A stretch of 64,000 nucleotides of DNA from the NCBI GenBank assembly GCA_963691655.1, contig OY829326.1, forward strand, positions 138,030,998 through 138,094,997, given 5' to 3'. The translations under genes were made by a program, and so were the position numbers. Of this stretch, positions 29,531 to 42,485 are shown piece after piece. Within the stretch, counting starts at the first letter, position 1; each line of letters begins with the position of its first letter. This DNA comes from Toxonevra muliebris. Taxonomy: Eukaryota > Arthropoda > Insecta > Diptera > Pallopteridae. The notes under the pieces are model-generated. The model saw only the letters and a list, made by a program, of their open reading frames with translations, was not told the origin of the DNA and ran no database searches.

Positions 29531-30839
29531 GTGAGTTACTGTTGCTGCGTCTGACGCTGCGGCAACTGCTGCTGATGTTGCAAATTCAATTAGCGCATTT
29601 TTGTTTCGCATTTTTTTTTTTCTTCTTTTCCTTTTTTTAATTTTTGGTTTAAGTATTTTCTTCATTGTTTTTCTTTATTTTTTATTTTTTTTTATTTTCA
29701 TTTTTGATGACTTGTGCGATTTTTGTGTGGAGGCTTTCCTAATTTAAACACAAATTAGAAACAATAACGATTTTTTAATGTTTAGCAATAACTTAAAATT
29801 TAATTTGTTACATTTATGTATTTTATTTATGTGTGTTAAATAACTTTCAAATCGTTGTTGGTTGGTTGGTTGGTTGGTTAGTTCACTAGAGTACCCATTT
29901 GGATACCTTGGATACGACCAAGAAAAAAACTCTTAGTAGCTGCCAATTTATTTATTCAATTAATTTTTAATTAACTTCGAGTGTTGAGGAAGCACTCCAT
30001 TTGAATATTTAACAATCCCAAGTTGAACACGGTGAGATCATTTCTAAAGTAACCCAAGCTCTTAAGGTGTGCTGAAGGAAAGTAGAAAAGATTTTGTGGG
30101 TAAAGGCCAGCCATTCCTTATTCATGGGGAAGCAAAACTTGATGGGTCCAACAACTGGCATGACTCCACTCCAAAAATTGTAATGCTGCTTGCTTGACTT
30201 ACTCTCGTTGGAGTCATTCATCCATTGCGAATGAATATGAAATTTGGTGCAGTACATAGAGCATAAGCGCATCTTTGTACTTTTACATAGCGAGATAAGG
30301 AAGATTCAAACGTCAATAAATGGCAAGAGTAGTGTCAGGATAATCAAATGATTTCACAAGACACTTATTGTTAATGGTTTATACATATATGTTATTAGTA
30401 TTATTACAGATGGATCACTTTTGGAGGGTAGAACAGTGCTGGAATTTTCTCCAAAAAGTTGAATCTTGAATGTACTCTACAGCTTGGAAGAAATGTGTCT
30501 ATTTGCCAATTAGAAATGCTTGGGCTCAGGATGCAAAATTTTTTTATCATGCTAGAAGTCCGAGAAATCTTAATCCAAAAGTGTAAGAAAGTAGATTTTG
30601 GATATCTTCTCTACCGTCTATTAAATAATAGAAACAATTTTTCAAAATTTTTTCATTAGTTTCGCTGGAAACAATTCAGAAATATATTTTGTTTGGCCTA
30701 TACTAAGCAAGTTTTTGACTCGATAAAATTTTGAAAAGTTTAACCTAACATTGTAAAAATTCCAATTTTGTTTTTTTTTCTATCGCCTATAAAATCCGGA
30801 AACATTTTTTTAAAAAATTTTTTTAGTTTCGACATTGAC
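29531..30839 (+). other. Start of the presumed long intron
   Basis: Begins with the GTGAGT donor. It has poly-T stretches and a (TTGG)n run at 29858-29879. An 87-codon minus-strand ORF at 30009-30272 is open but matches no family I know, and codon use gives no support. No plus-strand exon was found. Confidence 0.5.
29858..29879 (+). repeat. (TTGG)n microsatellite
   Basis: About five TTGG units in a row, ending in TTAG. Confidence 0.8.
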
Positions 30840-31380
30840 ATCCTCGATCGGTTCTCCTCATTTCCTCGAGCTCTTCGTATGTTGACATATGTTTATCGCT
30901 TTTTCCATAATGCGAAGGCAAAGGTTAGCAAAGCTAATGTCCCAGCTTCAAGCTCTATCCTTCATGCCGAAATTCAATTTGTGAAGATACGTCTCATATA
31001 CTCTTGGCTCAATCTCGCTATTATCCACAAGAAAGAATATCATTACTCGATGACAAACCCATAGCGAAGAAAAACCCTCTTCTCGTGCTCAATCCTTTCC
31101 TGGATAAGCAGAATATCCTGAGAATGATTGGTAGTCTCGCTCATGCTGCCCTTAGCTATAACGAACGCCATCCAATAATCATTCCTGAGAATTCTCGCTT
31201 CTGCACTGTCTATCTAGATCTTCTCCATGGTCTATTGCTCCATGCCGAAGTCAATCTCATGCTTCGCATAGTTAGGCAAGAATATTTCATTCCTCGCCTG
31301 AAAATTAAGTCCTCCGCAGATGCAATCTGCAGATGCAGCTCTTGCGATACATCAGGCAGCCGTTTAAGCCACTACTTCTT
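30840..31380 (+). pseudogene. BEL/Pao retrotransposon pol fragment
   Basis: Plus-strand frames read LDRFSSFPRALRMLTYVYRF, then after a shift AQSRYYPQERISLL.., NPLLVLNPFLDKQNILRM, ALSYNERHPIIIPENSRF and LLLHAEVNLMLRIVRQEYF. This is the characteristic run between RNase H and integrase of BEL/Pao elements, including the 'P.L..N.FLD..GILR..GRL..A.L.Y...HPI.LP' region and the zinc-finger approach (CRCSSC). It has at least two frame breaks. Flanking LTRs were not identified; the T/C-rich stretch at 31390-31560 could be part of one. Confidence 0.75.
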
Positions 31381-31847
31381 AATTTCTATTCTATTTCTTT
31401 CTATGTTTGGACCCTTTCCCAACACTCTTTTTTTCTATTTCTATTCTCAGTTTCTCTTCCTACTCAATTCTCCCGTTCTATCCTTTTCTATATTATATTT
31501 CTTATTCTTATGAATATTTCCCAACGTTCGGTCGCTCTTTCTATATTGTATTTTTCCATTTTCAAAATTTCTAATAAATTCTTTTTATACATTTAAACCG
31601 ACTTTCCACCGTGTTCTTATTTAAAAAATCTATAGTTCAAAATATATAATTCATTCCCGAATTATACAAACGCCATCCTTAGAATGTTAAATATCGATTT
31701 TGATTTTATTTGGATTTCTAAATAATTTTTTCCGAGCTTTAGTACTGGTTTTATAAGAAATTTATATCACTCACCGTTCCCATATTTATTCGGGCAGTCT
31801 ATTCTTATCCGATCTCTCATCGCTGAGATATGGCAAATTCAATTTAC

Positions 31848-33113
31848 CTAGTCGGTAAGGCCGCTGTAACTGGGGCTATTTTTTTGCGGAAGAAATCTCT
31901 TTATGAAAAAACAAATATCAAAAGAGAATCAAACTCCTCGTTGGTGTTTGTTTTGTTATTTGTGTATGCAGATAATTCGTTAGATAATTCTGAGAGATGC
32001 CGTTACTCAAGTCTTCTCTCTCTCATTTATTATTTACTCCCGTTATGTACAATACACCGAGCATATCGTGTTCGGTGTGGCAATGAGTTATTCTACTAAA
32101 TAGTATTATTACATACAAAATATTACTAAACAGAGGAGTGCATTTCGATAAAAAAAACAACTCAGAAACGAGCTGAATGTAACCACCTCGACTGAGCACG
32201 GGAGAAAGTGTTAGGCTGATGTTACACGGTCAATGTTTTCTGTTTTTACTCTCTTTTCATCATTTTGTTTGATGCCCTGTTACACTATCAGTTTTTTGCT
32301 GAATGTTATTTTTAATACTTTTATCTGCAGCTATGTTTTTCCAACTAAAAAAGTATTAAATTGTGTTTCGGAGTGAATGAAAATTCAACAATTGGAGTGG
32401 AATTGTATGGGAAATAATTATAATGACAATATGAGATAATGTTAGTGGAAATAGCAACAAATTATACAAAAAAAAATTGCATTTATATATAAAAAACGCA
32501 GAAAAATAATCTTTAAAATTTGCGAACTATTAAAATAAGCTCCGGCACTTTGTTACTTGGCCATTGAAATACCATGTTTTTATAACAGTTATTAAGTAGT
32601 TTTTTAAGCATTTTCACAATCAAACAAAAGCCAAACAGCGCAAAGGGTGGCAAAGAAAAAAAATGTATTTATAAGTTAGTAAAAACTCTAGTATTTTTCA
32701 TAAAATAGTATTATTTTCCAATAAAATGCAACAGTGCATCTTCAGCAACCCCATTTTATTTGAAGTGATGTAGGTTTTTCCGTCAGCAAAAAAATTTGAA
32801 GTGAAATGTGTTCATCCTCTCTTTTGCTCAGTGTTAATTTTTCAGAGCAACAACAATTTCATTGTTTGACAGCAAAACATTGATGGTGTAACATCGCCCT
32901 TATGTGTTCGTTGAACACCGAGCACCAATATAACCAGGCACTTATGCAATGCAATGCTTTTTTCAATGAGCGAATTTTAAAAAAACTTTCGACTCTAATA
33001 TTTTGGAATTGGCTTAACCGATTTTAAATCTGAATTTAAATTTTTAGCTAACCTACTCGTCAAGCTCTATAAATTGATATATAATGATGTATTTACACTA
33101 ATAAATATATAGA
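31848..33113 (-). mobile_element. Helitron-like element, copy B, interrupted by an insertion
   Basis: On the minus strand it starts TCTATATATTTATTAGTGTA after an A and ends CCTTACCGACTAG. Its halves (31848 to about 32042, and about 32942-33113) match copy A, C and D closely, but about 900 bp are inserted between them. The insertion is bracketed by TTATG at 32043-32047 and 32942-32946. At the 3' terminus G follows CTAG instead of the usual T. Confidence 0.65.
32211..32902. mobile_element. MITE with long inverted ends, nested in Helitron copy B
   Basis: The left end TTAGGCTGATGTTACAC.. and the right end (reverse complement TAAGGGCGATGTTACACC..) share about 28 bp of inverted similarity, including GATGTTACAC and TCAATGTTTT. 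It is roughly 690 bp with no ORF. It sits inside a larger insertion whose edges carry ACACCGAGCA on both sides. I found no clear target duplication directly at these ends. Confidence 0.55.
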
Positions 33114-34259
33114 TGATTTGGAAACTGTACCGCAAAAAAAAATTATTACAAATTTCCAGCAAAACTAATAAACAAATTGTGTAAAATTATTTCAAGATTT
33201 TATAGATGAAAATGGCACTTCTGGGTTAACATTTTGCGAAATTTTAGTGAAATAAAAAAATTCTTTTTCCTGATTCGAACACAGCGCACAATTAAAAATC
33301 ATCAAATCATCTAAATTCTTGCTGTTCTGTGTAAGCAAACTGTGATTAAACGCATGGAGTAGACCAAAGTACATTCGACCCTGGTGCAAGAACTTTCAAA
33401 ACAGTGACAAGCTTTGAGTTGAGGGGACCTACAAGCTCTTTTTTAAAGTTTTTGCAATGACTTGAACGTGTTTCGTTCTGGGATATTTCATTTGATTATA
33501 TTTGAAGAGTATGAGTCGAAAAATATGAGCGTTACACAATGTAATTTTTTATTTGTGTAAATCAATAAAGCTTTGTTTTTGTTATTCCTTATTGCTATTT
33601 TAATTGATTTCTTATAAATAAACAAATATTTGTATGTAATTATGTACATAAATATGAAATTACCTGATAATGAATGACAAACGGACAAACAAATTCAAAT
33701 AAAAAAATATTTATAAGTTAAAATCATAATTGATTGCGAATCTTTCGTAACTTACGAGAGTGTACAAAATTTTTGAAAATACTACACAACATCCGTTATA
33801 TCTGTCTATCTATAAGTTAATTGGAAGCAAAGTGTAGAGCTGAAAAAAGTTGGGCTCTGGATTACTAGAAATATAATGAAAATCAAATTGTTTTCTAATT
33901 TCAGCCCTTACTGCTGGTAATCAATAGCGGATGCAGAGGTTACATAAAAATGGTTCTAGGTATTTTCTTTTCTTCTGAAGGTCTTCTAATTCATAAATTT
34001 CTTTCTTGATGTCCTCTAACCCTTAGTGGGTATTTCCTTATATCCGCTACTAGGTATTTTAGCTGAAAGCGTGATTTACCCTGCGATGCTGCTTCTGGTT
34101 GACCTTCAGGTTGTTGCTGGTCTTCCTGGAGTTCTGAGGAGCCCTTTAAAAATTCGTTTGATTTCTTTAATGTATGACCTGTATGAGTGCTCGAGTTCTA
34201 CACGGCGGCCACTCCTTGTAGGTCCCTTCTAAATTGAGTTTAAACAACTCGACGTCATC

Positions 34260-35085
34260 GCCTTAAGTTCCAACAATTCGAACACTTAAAGCAAAATGTA
34301 TTGATACTTTCAACTGAAGTAAAGCGTATTCCAGTAAGGGCATTCTGCATCGATCGAAATAATTGATAGTCAGACGGGACAAAATCTGGTGAATACGGCG
34401 AGTGAGGCAAAAGTTACCATCCACTATCTTTCAAATAATTTTTAACCAAAATGATGCCGCCCGTTGTCATGTTAGAAAATTACGGTCTCGTGTCTGGCCA
34501 CATATTCTGGTAGTTTTTCGGTCACTGCTCTCTTCAAGCGAATCAATTGTTTTCGATAAAGCTCTTCCGTAATAGTTTCACCAGGTTTTAGCAGTTCGTA
34601 GTAGATGACACCCTTCTGATCCCACCAAATACACAACTTTACTTTGACGCCATGAATATTCTGCTTCGCCATTTATCTTCCTGGTTGGTTGGCCGGGCTT
34701 CACACACGATATCTTGTGCTTTGCTATGTTCATAATAAACTCATTTTTCGTCGCCAGTAATAATTCTATACAAAAATGCTGAAGTAGCATCTCAGACATG
34801 CAGAATCGCCTTTTGATGTCTCTCGGCTTTAAGTCGTATGACGCCCAGTTTCCTTTGAAATTAACCCTAATGATTTTAGGTTTGGAAATTACTGCTTAAG
34901 TAACTCCCAATGTTATTGCAAGTTCCTCTTGCGTTTGGCACGAGTTTTCATCGTGTAACATCTCCGATTCTTCAACTTCGAACTTTTTCACATTACCACG
35001 GCGATCCTTGTCTTCCGTATCAAAATCTCCACTTTTAAACCATCGAAACCAGAACTCTTATGTTTTAATCGATAGAATATATTCA
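34260..35085 (-). pseudogene. Mariner transposase relic (mauritiana-like)
   Basis: Minus-strand fragments read, in order, SGDFDTEDKD-like text near 35.05 kb, NSCQTQEELAITLGVT, LKPRDIKRRFCMSEMLLQHF, CIWWDQKGVIYYELLKPGET, RKQLIRLKRAVTEKLPEY and, near 34.3 kb, HSPYSPDFVPSDYQLFRSMQ. This is the transposase order, including WWDQKGVVYYELL and the final SPDxxPSDxxLF of DD34D mariners. It is split by stops and frameshifts and lacks a continuous first catalytic region. The termini were not found. Confidence 0.8.
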
Positions 35086-35736
35086 CCGAATTAAAGAAGA
35101 GGCAAAAATGCTCGCAATTGCTCTTTATTTGACATGCATACTGACATGTTTGTATTGCTAAAAGGTTATATTGTTTGCACTTTGGCAAAGTGATACATAA
35201 TCAAAACACCAGCTATATGAGTAGCTAAAACTCGAAAGTAGTTACAGTATTGCCAGATGTGATGCAGTACAAGTTACGCCATCAATCGTAAATTTCCTTT
35301 TATTTCAAGTTATACAACCAACAACTCGAGTTGATTCTATTATTTTTTTTTACTGAAGTTAGCGAGTAAAAAATACTCGACTTGTCCCATCACTAACAAA
35401 TATAATTCACACAACATTAATAGATGCGTGTCATAAAAGAAGAAGTTGACCTATCTATAGCCATTTTCGTTTTCGAACCAATGTTTGACTCGTTCTTTAC
35501 CATAGTTCGATATAGATGTGATGCTATATAGTTATTGGCAATCGGATCCTCAGTATGTAACGTAGGCAGCGATTCGCGATTCACGTACGTCTATAGGTTT
35601 CTGGTGAAGTCGGTGGTGGCTTTCCATGTTCCGTAAGCATATTTTCAATTCAATTCAAAAATAAATTAATTCTTAGACCCTTACTTGGATTTTTGGGTTA
35701 CTGAATATGTTGAATCCCTATAGTCTAAGTAATTTA

Positions 35737-36595
35737 CAGTATACTGCCAAACAATTAGAAACACCACGAATTTCCTTTAATTTTATTCGTAAATACAGAG
35801 AGTTTTAAAAAGATTTAGCTAAACTTTTTTTTCGAAAACTGTTTTCTAGTGACTATTTGGAACCGATTTATCAAATAATAGTGGAAAAGTTTATTCTTAC
35901 TGCGGAAATTTAGTTAACTATTTTAAAAGTTCAAGGATTCGTTTTTGGATAAAAAAAAGTTTTCGCTTTGATTTCCAAATTTTTCTTTTTATTTGCACCA
36001 TATGTTCATAATTGCATTTTCAGCTTACTTCATTTGTATGCCTTCAAGGATCTACATAGCCGTAAAAAGGCGACTCAAAAAGTGTAATTTTCCCCTTATT
36101 TTATTTGTACCACTTCATCTCTCTACAATGTCCTATTGGAGCAAAAACCTTTGTCATTGTTGTCAATTATCTTCATAGAATTAAAACCAACAAAGTTTTC
36201 AAAAAATAATATCTTGAAAGACAGGGTCATGATAAGAAAAAAATAGAGGAAATAACAATTTTTGAGGCTCCCTTTTAAGGCGACTCTGACTCTTGTAGAG
36301 CTACTCAAGTCAACTGACAGGTAAAGAATATTCGGGGGATATTTAAGCATTTATGGTACAAGCAAAAAAAAAATTCAGAAATGGCCAAGGTTAACACTTA
36401 TTTGCACCATAATATTTCAAAAGACATAGGTTTGGTTTTTGGTACTAAGAAGAGGGTTAAGGTCCTAAATTTTCACTAAAAACAGTTCCCGAAAAAAAGT
36501 TTGGTAATATCTTTTTAAAACTGTTGAAACTCACTGCATTTACAAACAAAATTAGAGGAAATTTGTGGTGTTTCTAATGGTTTGGCGGTATACTG
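35737..36595. mobile_element. Non-autonomous Tc1-like element with long inverted ends
   Basis: Begins CAGTATACTGCCAAACAATT and ends with its near reverse complement (AATGGTTTGGCGGTATACTG). It is flanked by TA at 35735-35736 and 36596-36597. Inverted similarity extends inward (CACCACGAATTTCC / GGAAATTTGTGGTG, then TTTTTTTCGAAAACTG / CAGTTCCCGAAAAAAA), so the inverted ends may exceed 100 bp. The 859-bp interior has no transposase. Confidence 0.8.
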
Positions 36596-38793
36596 TATTT
36601 CTGTTAGTTTGAATTGGTTTCAATTGGTTCGAATAAATTATTACATTATAAGCTTTTAAAGATTAAAGATATAACTATATAATTTAATAGGGAATTTGAC
36701 AAGGTTGAACAACCTTATCATTGGGATTAAATTCTTTTCGTTATCCCCAACTGCTTGCTAACAAAATCTAATCACATTTCTTTTACATTCATGAATCCAC
36801 TAATCATTACTATTTTTATTGTTGCAAAACAAAACATTTTACTTGCCGCCCGATAATAACAGCATCGATTTAATTACGAATTTAACACAAACTTGTTATC
36901 TTAAATTAACTATGTACATATGTATGTACTTTCTCTCAAATTTTAATCTGTTCGCGCAAGTTCACTCACTCAAAGGCCCTCTCTGGTTTTTTTTTTTTTT
37001 GAATGAGCATTAAACATTCTCTTGTTCTCTCTCTTATCTCATCTCATGTATTCTACTGTTTTGTTGTTCTTTAGTAATCAAACTCGTTCGTTTATAATTG
37101 AATTGAGAAAATGTATTTGGACTTTTCTTGTTGAGTTGCTTTTGTAGTAGTAGTAGTAGTTATTCTTGTTGTTGTTGTCCCACTTATCACAACAAGCGTA
37201 AAATTAAAATTCCAATTCCAATTCTTTTTAATATCAATACAATTTTTCCGGCTTCTTGCAACATCAACGTCATTATCATCATGGTTATTTTTCTTTTTCT
37301 TCTTCCTCTTCTTATTTTCTATTCCCTACTTTAACTAATTCTATATCTATTTACCACCGCCTGATTTGAAGTACTATATGTAATTTTTTTTTTTTTTTTT
37401 GTTATGTAGGTATCTATTTTACTTTTATTTTTTATTATTATTATTACTATTTTTTTTTTTTACTTTACCAAATTAGTAAATTTTTGTACCGCCTGCTCTG
37501 GAGTACTTATCTGTTTTTCAATTTGTTCTGTTCTGTAGTTTCCGTGTACAATGTACATACTGTTTTGTTTCTTTATTTTCTTTTGGTATTTTTATCGATA
37601 ATTATTTCATTTCAACTTTTTTTTTTTTTTGCAACAAAATGTGTGCTTTTGTTTTTGTACCAACATTCATTAATTAATATTTGGTTTTTGTAGCTACATG
37701 AAATTCATTGGTTAGCTTTGGTTGTGATTGTGATGGAAAAGTTTTGCATGTTTGATCACAGAACATATCACTTTCATTTACTCAAAATTATCTTAATTTC
37801 GAATTATTGAAATTGAATATTAATATATGTGTATCAAATCTAACAATACAGAATAAAAGCGACCCATAACATCTTATTTTGTGCCCAGATTTTTAAAGTA
37901 TCCTTCTCAGTTGTCTCTGGTTTTCACAATGTCAAATTCAATCAAATTTACCAACACGTTAGTATTTTCATATAAAAAACTATCTTGTTTTTTCTCTCTC
38001 CCATTAAATATGACATAATAAAAACCAGGTATTAGAATCTGTTAAGTTTTTAAAGAAGAGAATCACTGACTGTATCGTATTGCATGCGCAATACGCCTGT
38101 GGAGCATAAATGCAACTCTAGGCTAATATGCTAAATATGGAAAGCGGAGAAATGGTCCCGGCTCGGGAGTCTTATTGTCATTGGGTTTTTGAAAGAATTA
38201 TCAGTTGTTGTGTTGTGTGGAGAGAAAAAGGAAATTAATAAAACTGGTTTTTTAAACATTGTTTGTCAACTTAACTGAGACTCTGTTTTATTTGTGTGTG
38301 AGGCGAGCCTTGTTCCGAAACACTGCTGTAGTGTGACCTTATGTTAGGTTGGGTTAGGCTGGCTCTTACTTTTGTATTACAAAAGTGATGCGAATAACGC
38401 GCTCCGCACCACTGAAAAAGTAATGAACTTACTAGTGCTATACTTTTTCATCAAGAAAGAAGCTCTTCAGTTCACCTATAAGCTCATCTCTGAACAAGAA
38501 GAAACTGTTGAAAACTTTAATTTGTTTTCTACTACGGGAAACGTTTCCAGCGTTATCATTTTTCTTACAACTTCACGGTCACATTTACCAAATTCCTAAA
38601 ATAACTAACACAAGTTAAAGGTATTACCATTGAGCAAAAGCTTAAAAAATTATGAAAACCGATCTTTCTCAAATAGAAACAGCAAATCATTATTTCGTTC
38701 GCTTAGTTGGCAACACTGAATTTTTGACAATTCAAAATATATCAGATAATTTGGCATTGCATTTCATTTTAAATTTCACTGCAAACAGTCAAC

Positions 38794-39720
38794 ATGGAGG
38801 CAAAAAAACGCGAAACAACTGAGAAATAGTCTGTGGAAATTCCGCCACCATCACATCAAGATATTCGGTTTGTCATTCTTTACGTATTTAGGCGTAACCT
38901 CAAGCCTGTAAAAATATTTAATGAGTGTCGAATAGCATTTGGAAAGAAAGAGCCATCGACTGTGACCGTCTGAAAGTGGTTTCAGAGATTTCAGATTACA
39001 CATTTTTCTATGGAGAACAAATCTCATGTAGTTCACCCATCATCTTCAACTCATGACATTGGTGTGACTCGGGTGAAGTCCAAAAATGATGAAGATCCAA
39101 GATTGATACAGGATATGATTGCTGACAAACTGAGCTTGAATACCATCTCTTGTATCATGAACATTTAGGGGTCATCTTGGATACACGAAGAAATCAGCAC
39201 GACGAGTTCTTCGAATTTTAACTGATGCTCAAAAAGGAAAACGTGTGCGTTTTGCCCAATATTTTCTTGAAACATTTAAAAATGGAGAGTCCAGCATCAT
39301 CAAAATTGTAACAAGTGATGAAACTTGGTTCTTCAAGTACTACCCAGAAACCAAGCAAAACAGTCAATGGTATGGAGGCCAGAAGTCGGCGGCAAAAGTA
39401 ATGCTGCCAATTTTTTTCACCAAAGAAAAAAATGTAACTGTTATTCCTCTGAAAACTGGACAAACGGATTTGTTAAAAAACGAACGACTTCATCGCGCTC
39501 TCAGAGATTGAAAAAATTCGTGCAGCATCGTATTCCCCGGACCTAGCGCCGTGTGATTTCCGGTTGTTTCCAAAAAAAAAAAAAAAAAACAAAGGAAAGA
39601 TCTTCGGCAATAATGAGGAGATAAAAGACCTAAAAGAATTTTTAGGACTATTTTTCGAAGTGGGTCTACTACTAATACTTTCAAGCAATCATTGGCATTC
39701 TACATTGGAATGAACGGCAT
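38794..39720 (+). pseudogene. Mariner transposase, nearly full length, broken
   Basis: From ATG at 38794 the frame runs MEAKKRETTEK then TAG, and continues HQDIRFVILYVF.., FNECRIAFGKKEPSTVTV then TGA, KWFQRFQITHFSMENKSH. Later frames give VTSDETWFFKYYPETKQNSQ (DE of the first catalytic Asp), MVWRPE-like text, then AASYSPDLAPCDFRLFP, the final SPDLAPCD motif, and GNNEEIKDLKEFL. All the usual mariner blocks are present in order, but with at least two stops and several frameshifts and an A16 run near 39575. Confidence 0.85.
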
Positions 39721-41155
39721 TAAAAACTGTAGGCCTCCGTGAAGTTCCAACTAATATTTTTATAGGGAAAAGTATACCTGTGCAGTTCATTATGACTGAT
39801 TTATTTATTTATACATATTCCATGCATAAATAAGTTTTTTTTTTTTTGTATTATCAGTGGAATTTCAATTAGCTTCTTGTCTAGCTATCTCCAATATTTT
39901 TTTTTTATTTTTAGATATTAAAATTTGAGCTGATATTTTATGTTATGACTGCTTAATCTTGATATAAATTTATTTTTATTTTTTTTTTATTTTTATTTTC
40001 AATAAATAATTTAAATTCTATAGCTCATGAAATTAAATATTTAAATATTTTTACTACCATTTGCTCCAAATAGGAATAAATAAGTAAGTTTAATATTGAT
40101 TGAAGCGTAATAATGGTAATAAACGCTTCTGAAAACATTCCTCCCGATAAATTTATCCATTCGTTCCACACATAAAGAACTGCTGTGGGTGGTTTTACTT
40201 TCACCATTTGTGGAAACTTAGGTCTTTTTTTTTTTTTTGGTTTCGCATTCTTTCAGAGCATTTCGGCGACCGCAGCGAATCTTTATCACCAATACTTTAA
40301 CGCTTGTTTGTATTTTATTCGTGCAAAATCAATTTTCGACGCTCGTATTCATTTGGTATATATTACTAAAGAGGCAGAAAAATCGATTTAAAATTTTAGT
40401 TTGCATCACATCACAGCTGCCCGTAAATTGGCTAATTTTTCGGCTAAACTACTAAAAATTTTTAGAAAAAAATGCAAATATATTTTTTAAGAGGATTCTT
40501 TAAAATTTCTATTTTTCTTTTCTGAAAAAATGATACATTTATAGGTGTGCGAATTTTGGTGTCCCTTTATATTACCAAGAATATCATTTTTTTATGTTTT
40601 ATTTTATTGAAGAAAATCCGAGCAGTTTACAGGCAACTATTAAGGCAAACTAAAATTTCGAAACGATTTTCTCCACTTGAATTTAAAATTTTTTTTAATC
40701 TCCTGATTCCTCTACCCAACTGCACTTAACATAAAAATTTTTAAACGAAAATTAACGACAATCCGGTAATTCTGTTAGATGTTTTGAAAATGCAGGATTG
40801 ATCTACTCTTCAATACCTGTCCACTGATACCCATGTGATGTCGGGCAAAGTTGTACAATTGCTCCACATGACCACCTGATTCCTCCAACTCGCTTTTCAA
40901 ATTGATATTTTTCATAAATTAATTAAAAATAATCTGAAATAAATATGTGACATTTGTGTATGCATGGTTAAACAACATTTCAATGCCTATCGAATGGTAT
41001 GTCTGGTGGTCACAGTCAGTTCTCCAAATGGTGATCAGGATCCAAACGAATATTCTATGTTGTGCTTAACATAAAATTTTTTGGTTAACATTTTTTCTGT
41101 TAAGTTAACTTGGAAATTTTTACATTTTGTACATTTTGTGGTTTGTGTATTTGCT

Positions 41156-41179
41156 AAGATAGCCACGCGTGGCTATCTT
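41156..41179. other. Perfect 24-bp palindrome
   Basis: The half AAGATAGCCACG is followed directly by its exact reverse complement CGTGGCTATCTT, with no spacer. It stands in AT-rich DNA. It could be an annealed binding site or the join of a foldback element; the function is unknown. Confidence 0.9.
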
Positions 41180-42007
41180 CACACCGTTTTTTTTTTTTTA
41201 TATAAATTTTTTGTTTTTTCTTTTTTTTTCAAATAAAATACTACACAATCTTCTAAAACAATTGACAAGTGTTTTCTTAGAAAAACAATTTTTAGGTTTA
41301 CATTACGCGTTAGCTCAAGTTACTATAAATTCCAAAAAGAAAATATGAAGACATAATGGTATTGAAATTATAATTATAATCGAAAATAATATAACTCACA
41401 CAAAGCATTCAAGGTTGCTTATGGTTCCAGTTGATTTAACAATTGCGAAGTGTCAAGTGATGTCAGTAATGTCAAAACATTCATCATTGAACCAATGATC
41501 TCTTCAAAGGAACTCTGAAGGAATGCATCAAAAAGAAATCAAAGACTCTGGAAAAACATGAAATGAGGTTCTATATTCCATTGGGAGATTCAGGATTTTA
41601 TTGTGATGTTAAAATACAATAACTATTAGGAATAAACTTAGATAGAGGAAAATCACTAAAAACAAAACCATGTTCGCAAACTTCTGACATGTAGCAAACT
41701 AAAATCTATTGAGGGGTTACGCTACCCCTGAATTTTCACAAAATCGAAAGAAAAAATTTTAGCTTTAATGATTTCCAATAATTTCAAAGGTATGAAAAAA
41801 AATTGGTTTTTCACAGTCTTAAAAGTTTAAAAGACTTTTTTGGACTCCTGAAGTGAGTGTGTTTTTAAATAGTGTTTGTGAAATAGGGTTTTTCAAAGTT
41901 ACATGGTAACTCTTACAATTTTCATCCGATTGTTCTACCATTTATATGGGATGTTAATAAAGATATTCTTCATCAGATGTCGTGGCTATTTTTAAAAATA
42001 ATAAATA

Positions 42008-42421
42008 CTAGTCGGTAAGGCTCCAGTAACTGGGACTAGTTTTTTGCGGAAGAAATCTCTTTATAAAAAACAAATATCAAAAGAGAACCAAACTACTCGT
42101 TGATGTTTGTTTTGTTATTTGTGTATGTAGATAATTCGTTAGATAATTCTGAGAGATGCCGTTACTCATGTCTTTTCTCTCTCTCTCTCTCTTATTTATT
42201 ATTTACTCCCGCTTAAGCAATGATTTTTACAACAATGAATGCAATGCTTTGTTCAATGAGCGAATTTTAAAAAACTTCCGACTCTAATATTTTGGAATTG
42301 GCTTAACCTATTTTAAATCTGATTTTTGGCTAACCTACTCACCAAGCTCTTTATAATATGATAGTGTAGCACTTCTGGATCTTCTGGAATAAAATTGTAG
42401 TTACACTTATAAATGTATAGT
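42008..42421 (-). mobile_element. Helitron-like non-autonomous element, copy C
   Basis: 414 bp. On the minus strand it ends with the CCAGTTACTGG hairpin, CCTTACCGACTAG and a following T, as in copies A and D. Its other end (CTATACATTTATAAGTGTAA) has lost the leading T of the family's TCTATA. It holds a (CT)n run at 42177-42192. It abuts a decayed Tc1-like element. Confidence 0.65.
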
Positions 42422-42485
42422 CATATGATAAACAAAAATATTTAAAAATAATAAGTTTGATGATTTTTAATTTTGAACTGAAATT

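Noticed and set aside
30009..30272. 87-codon minus-strand ORF
   Set aside because: Open but matches nothing I know; no start context or splice structure to support it.
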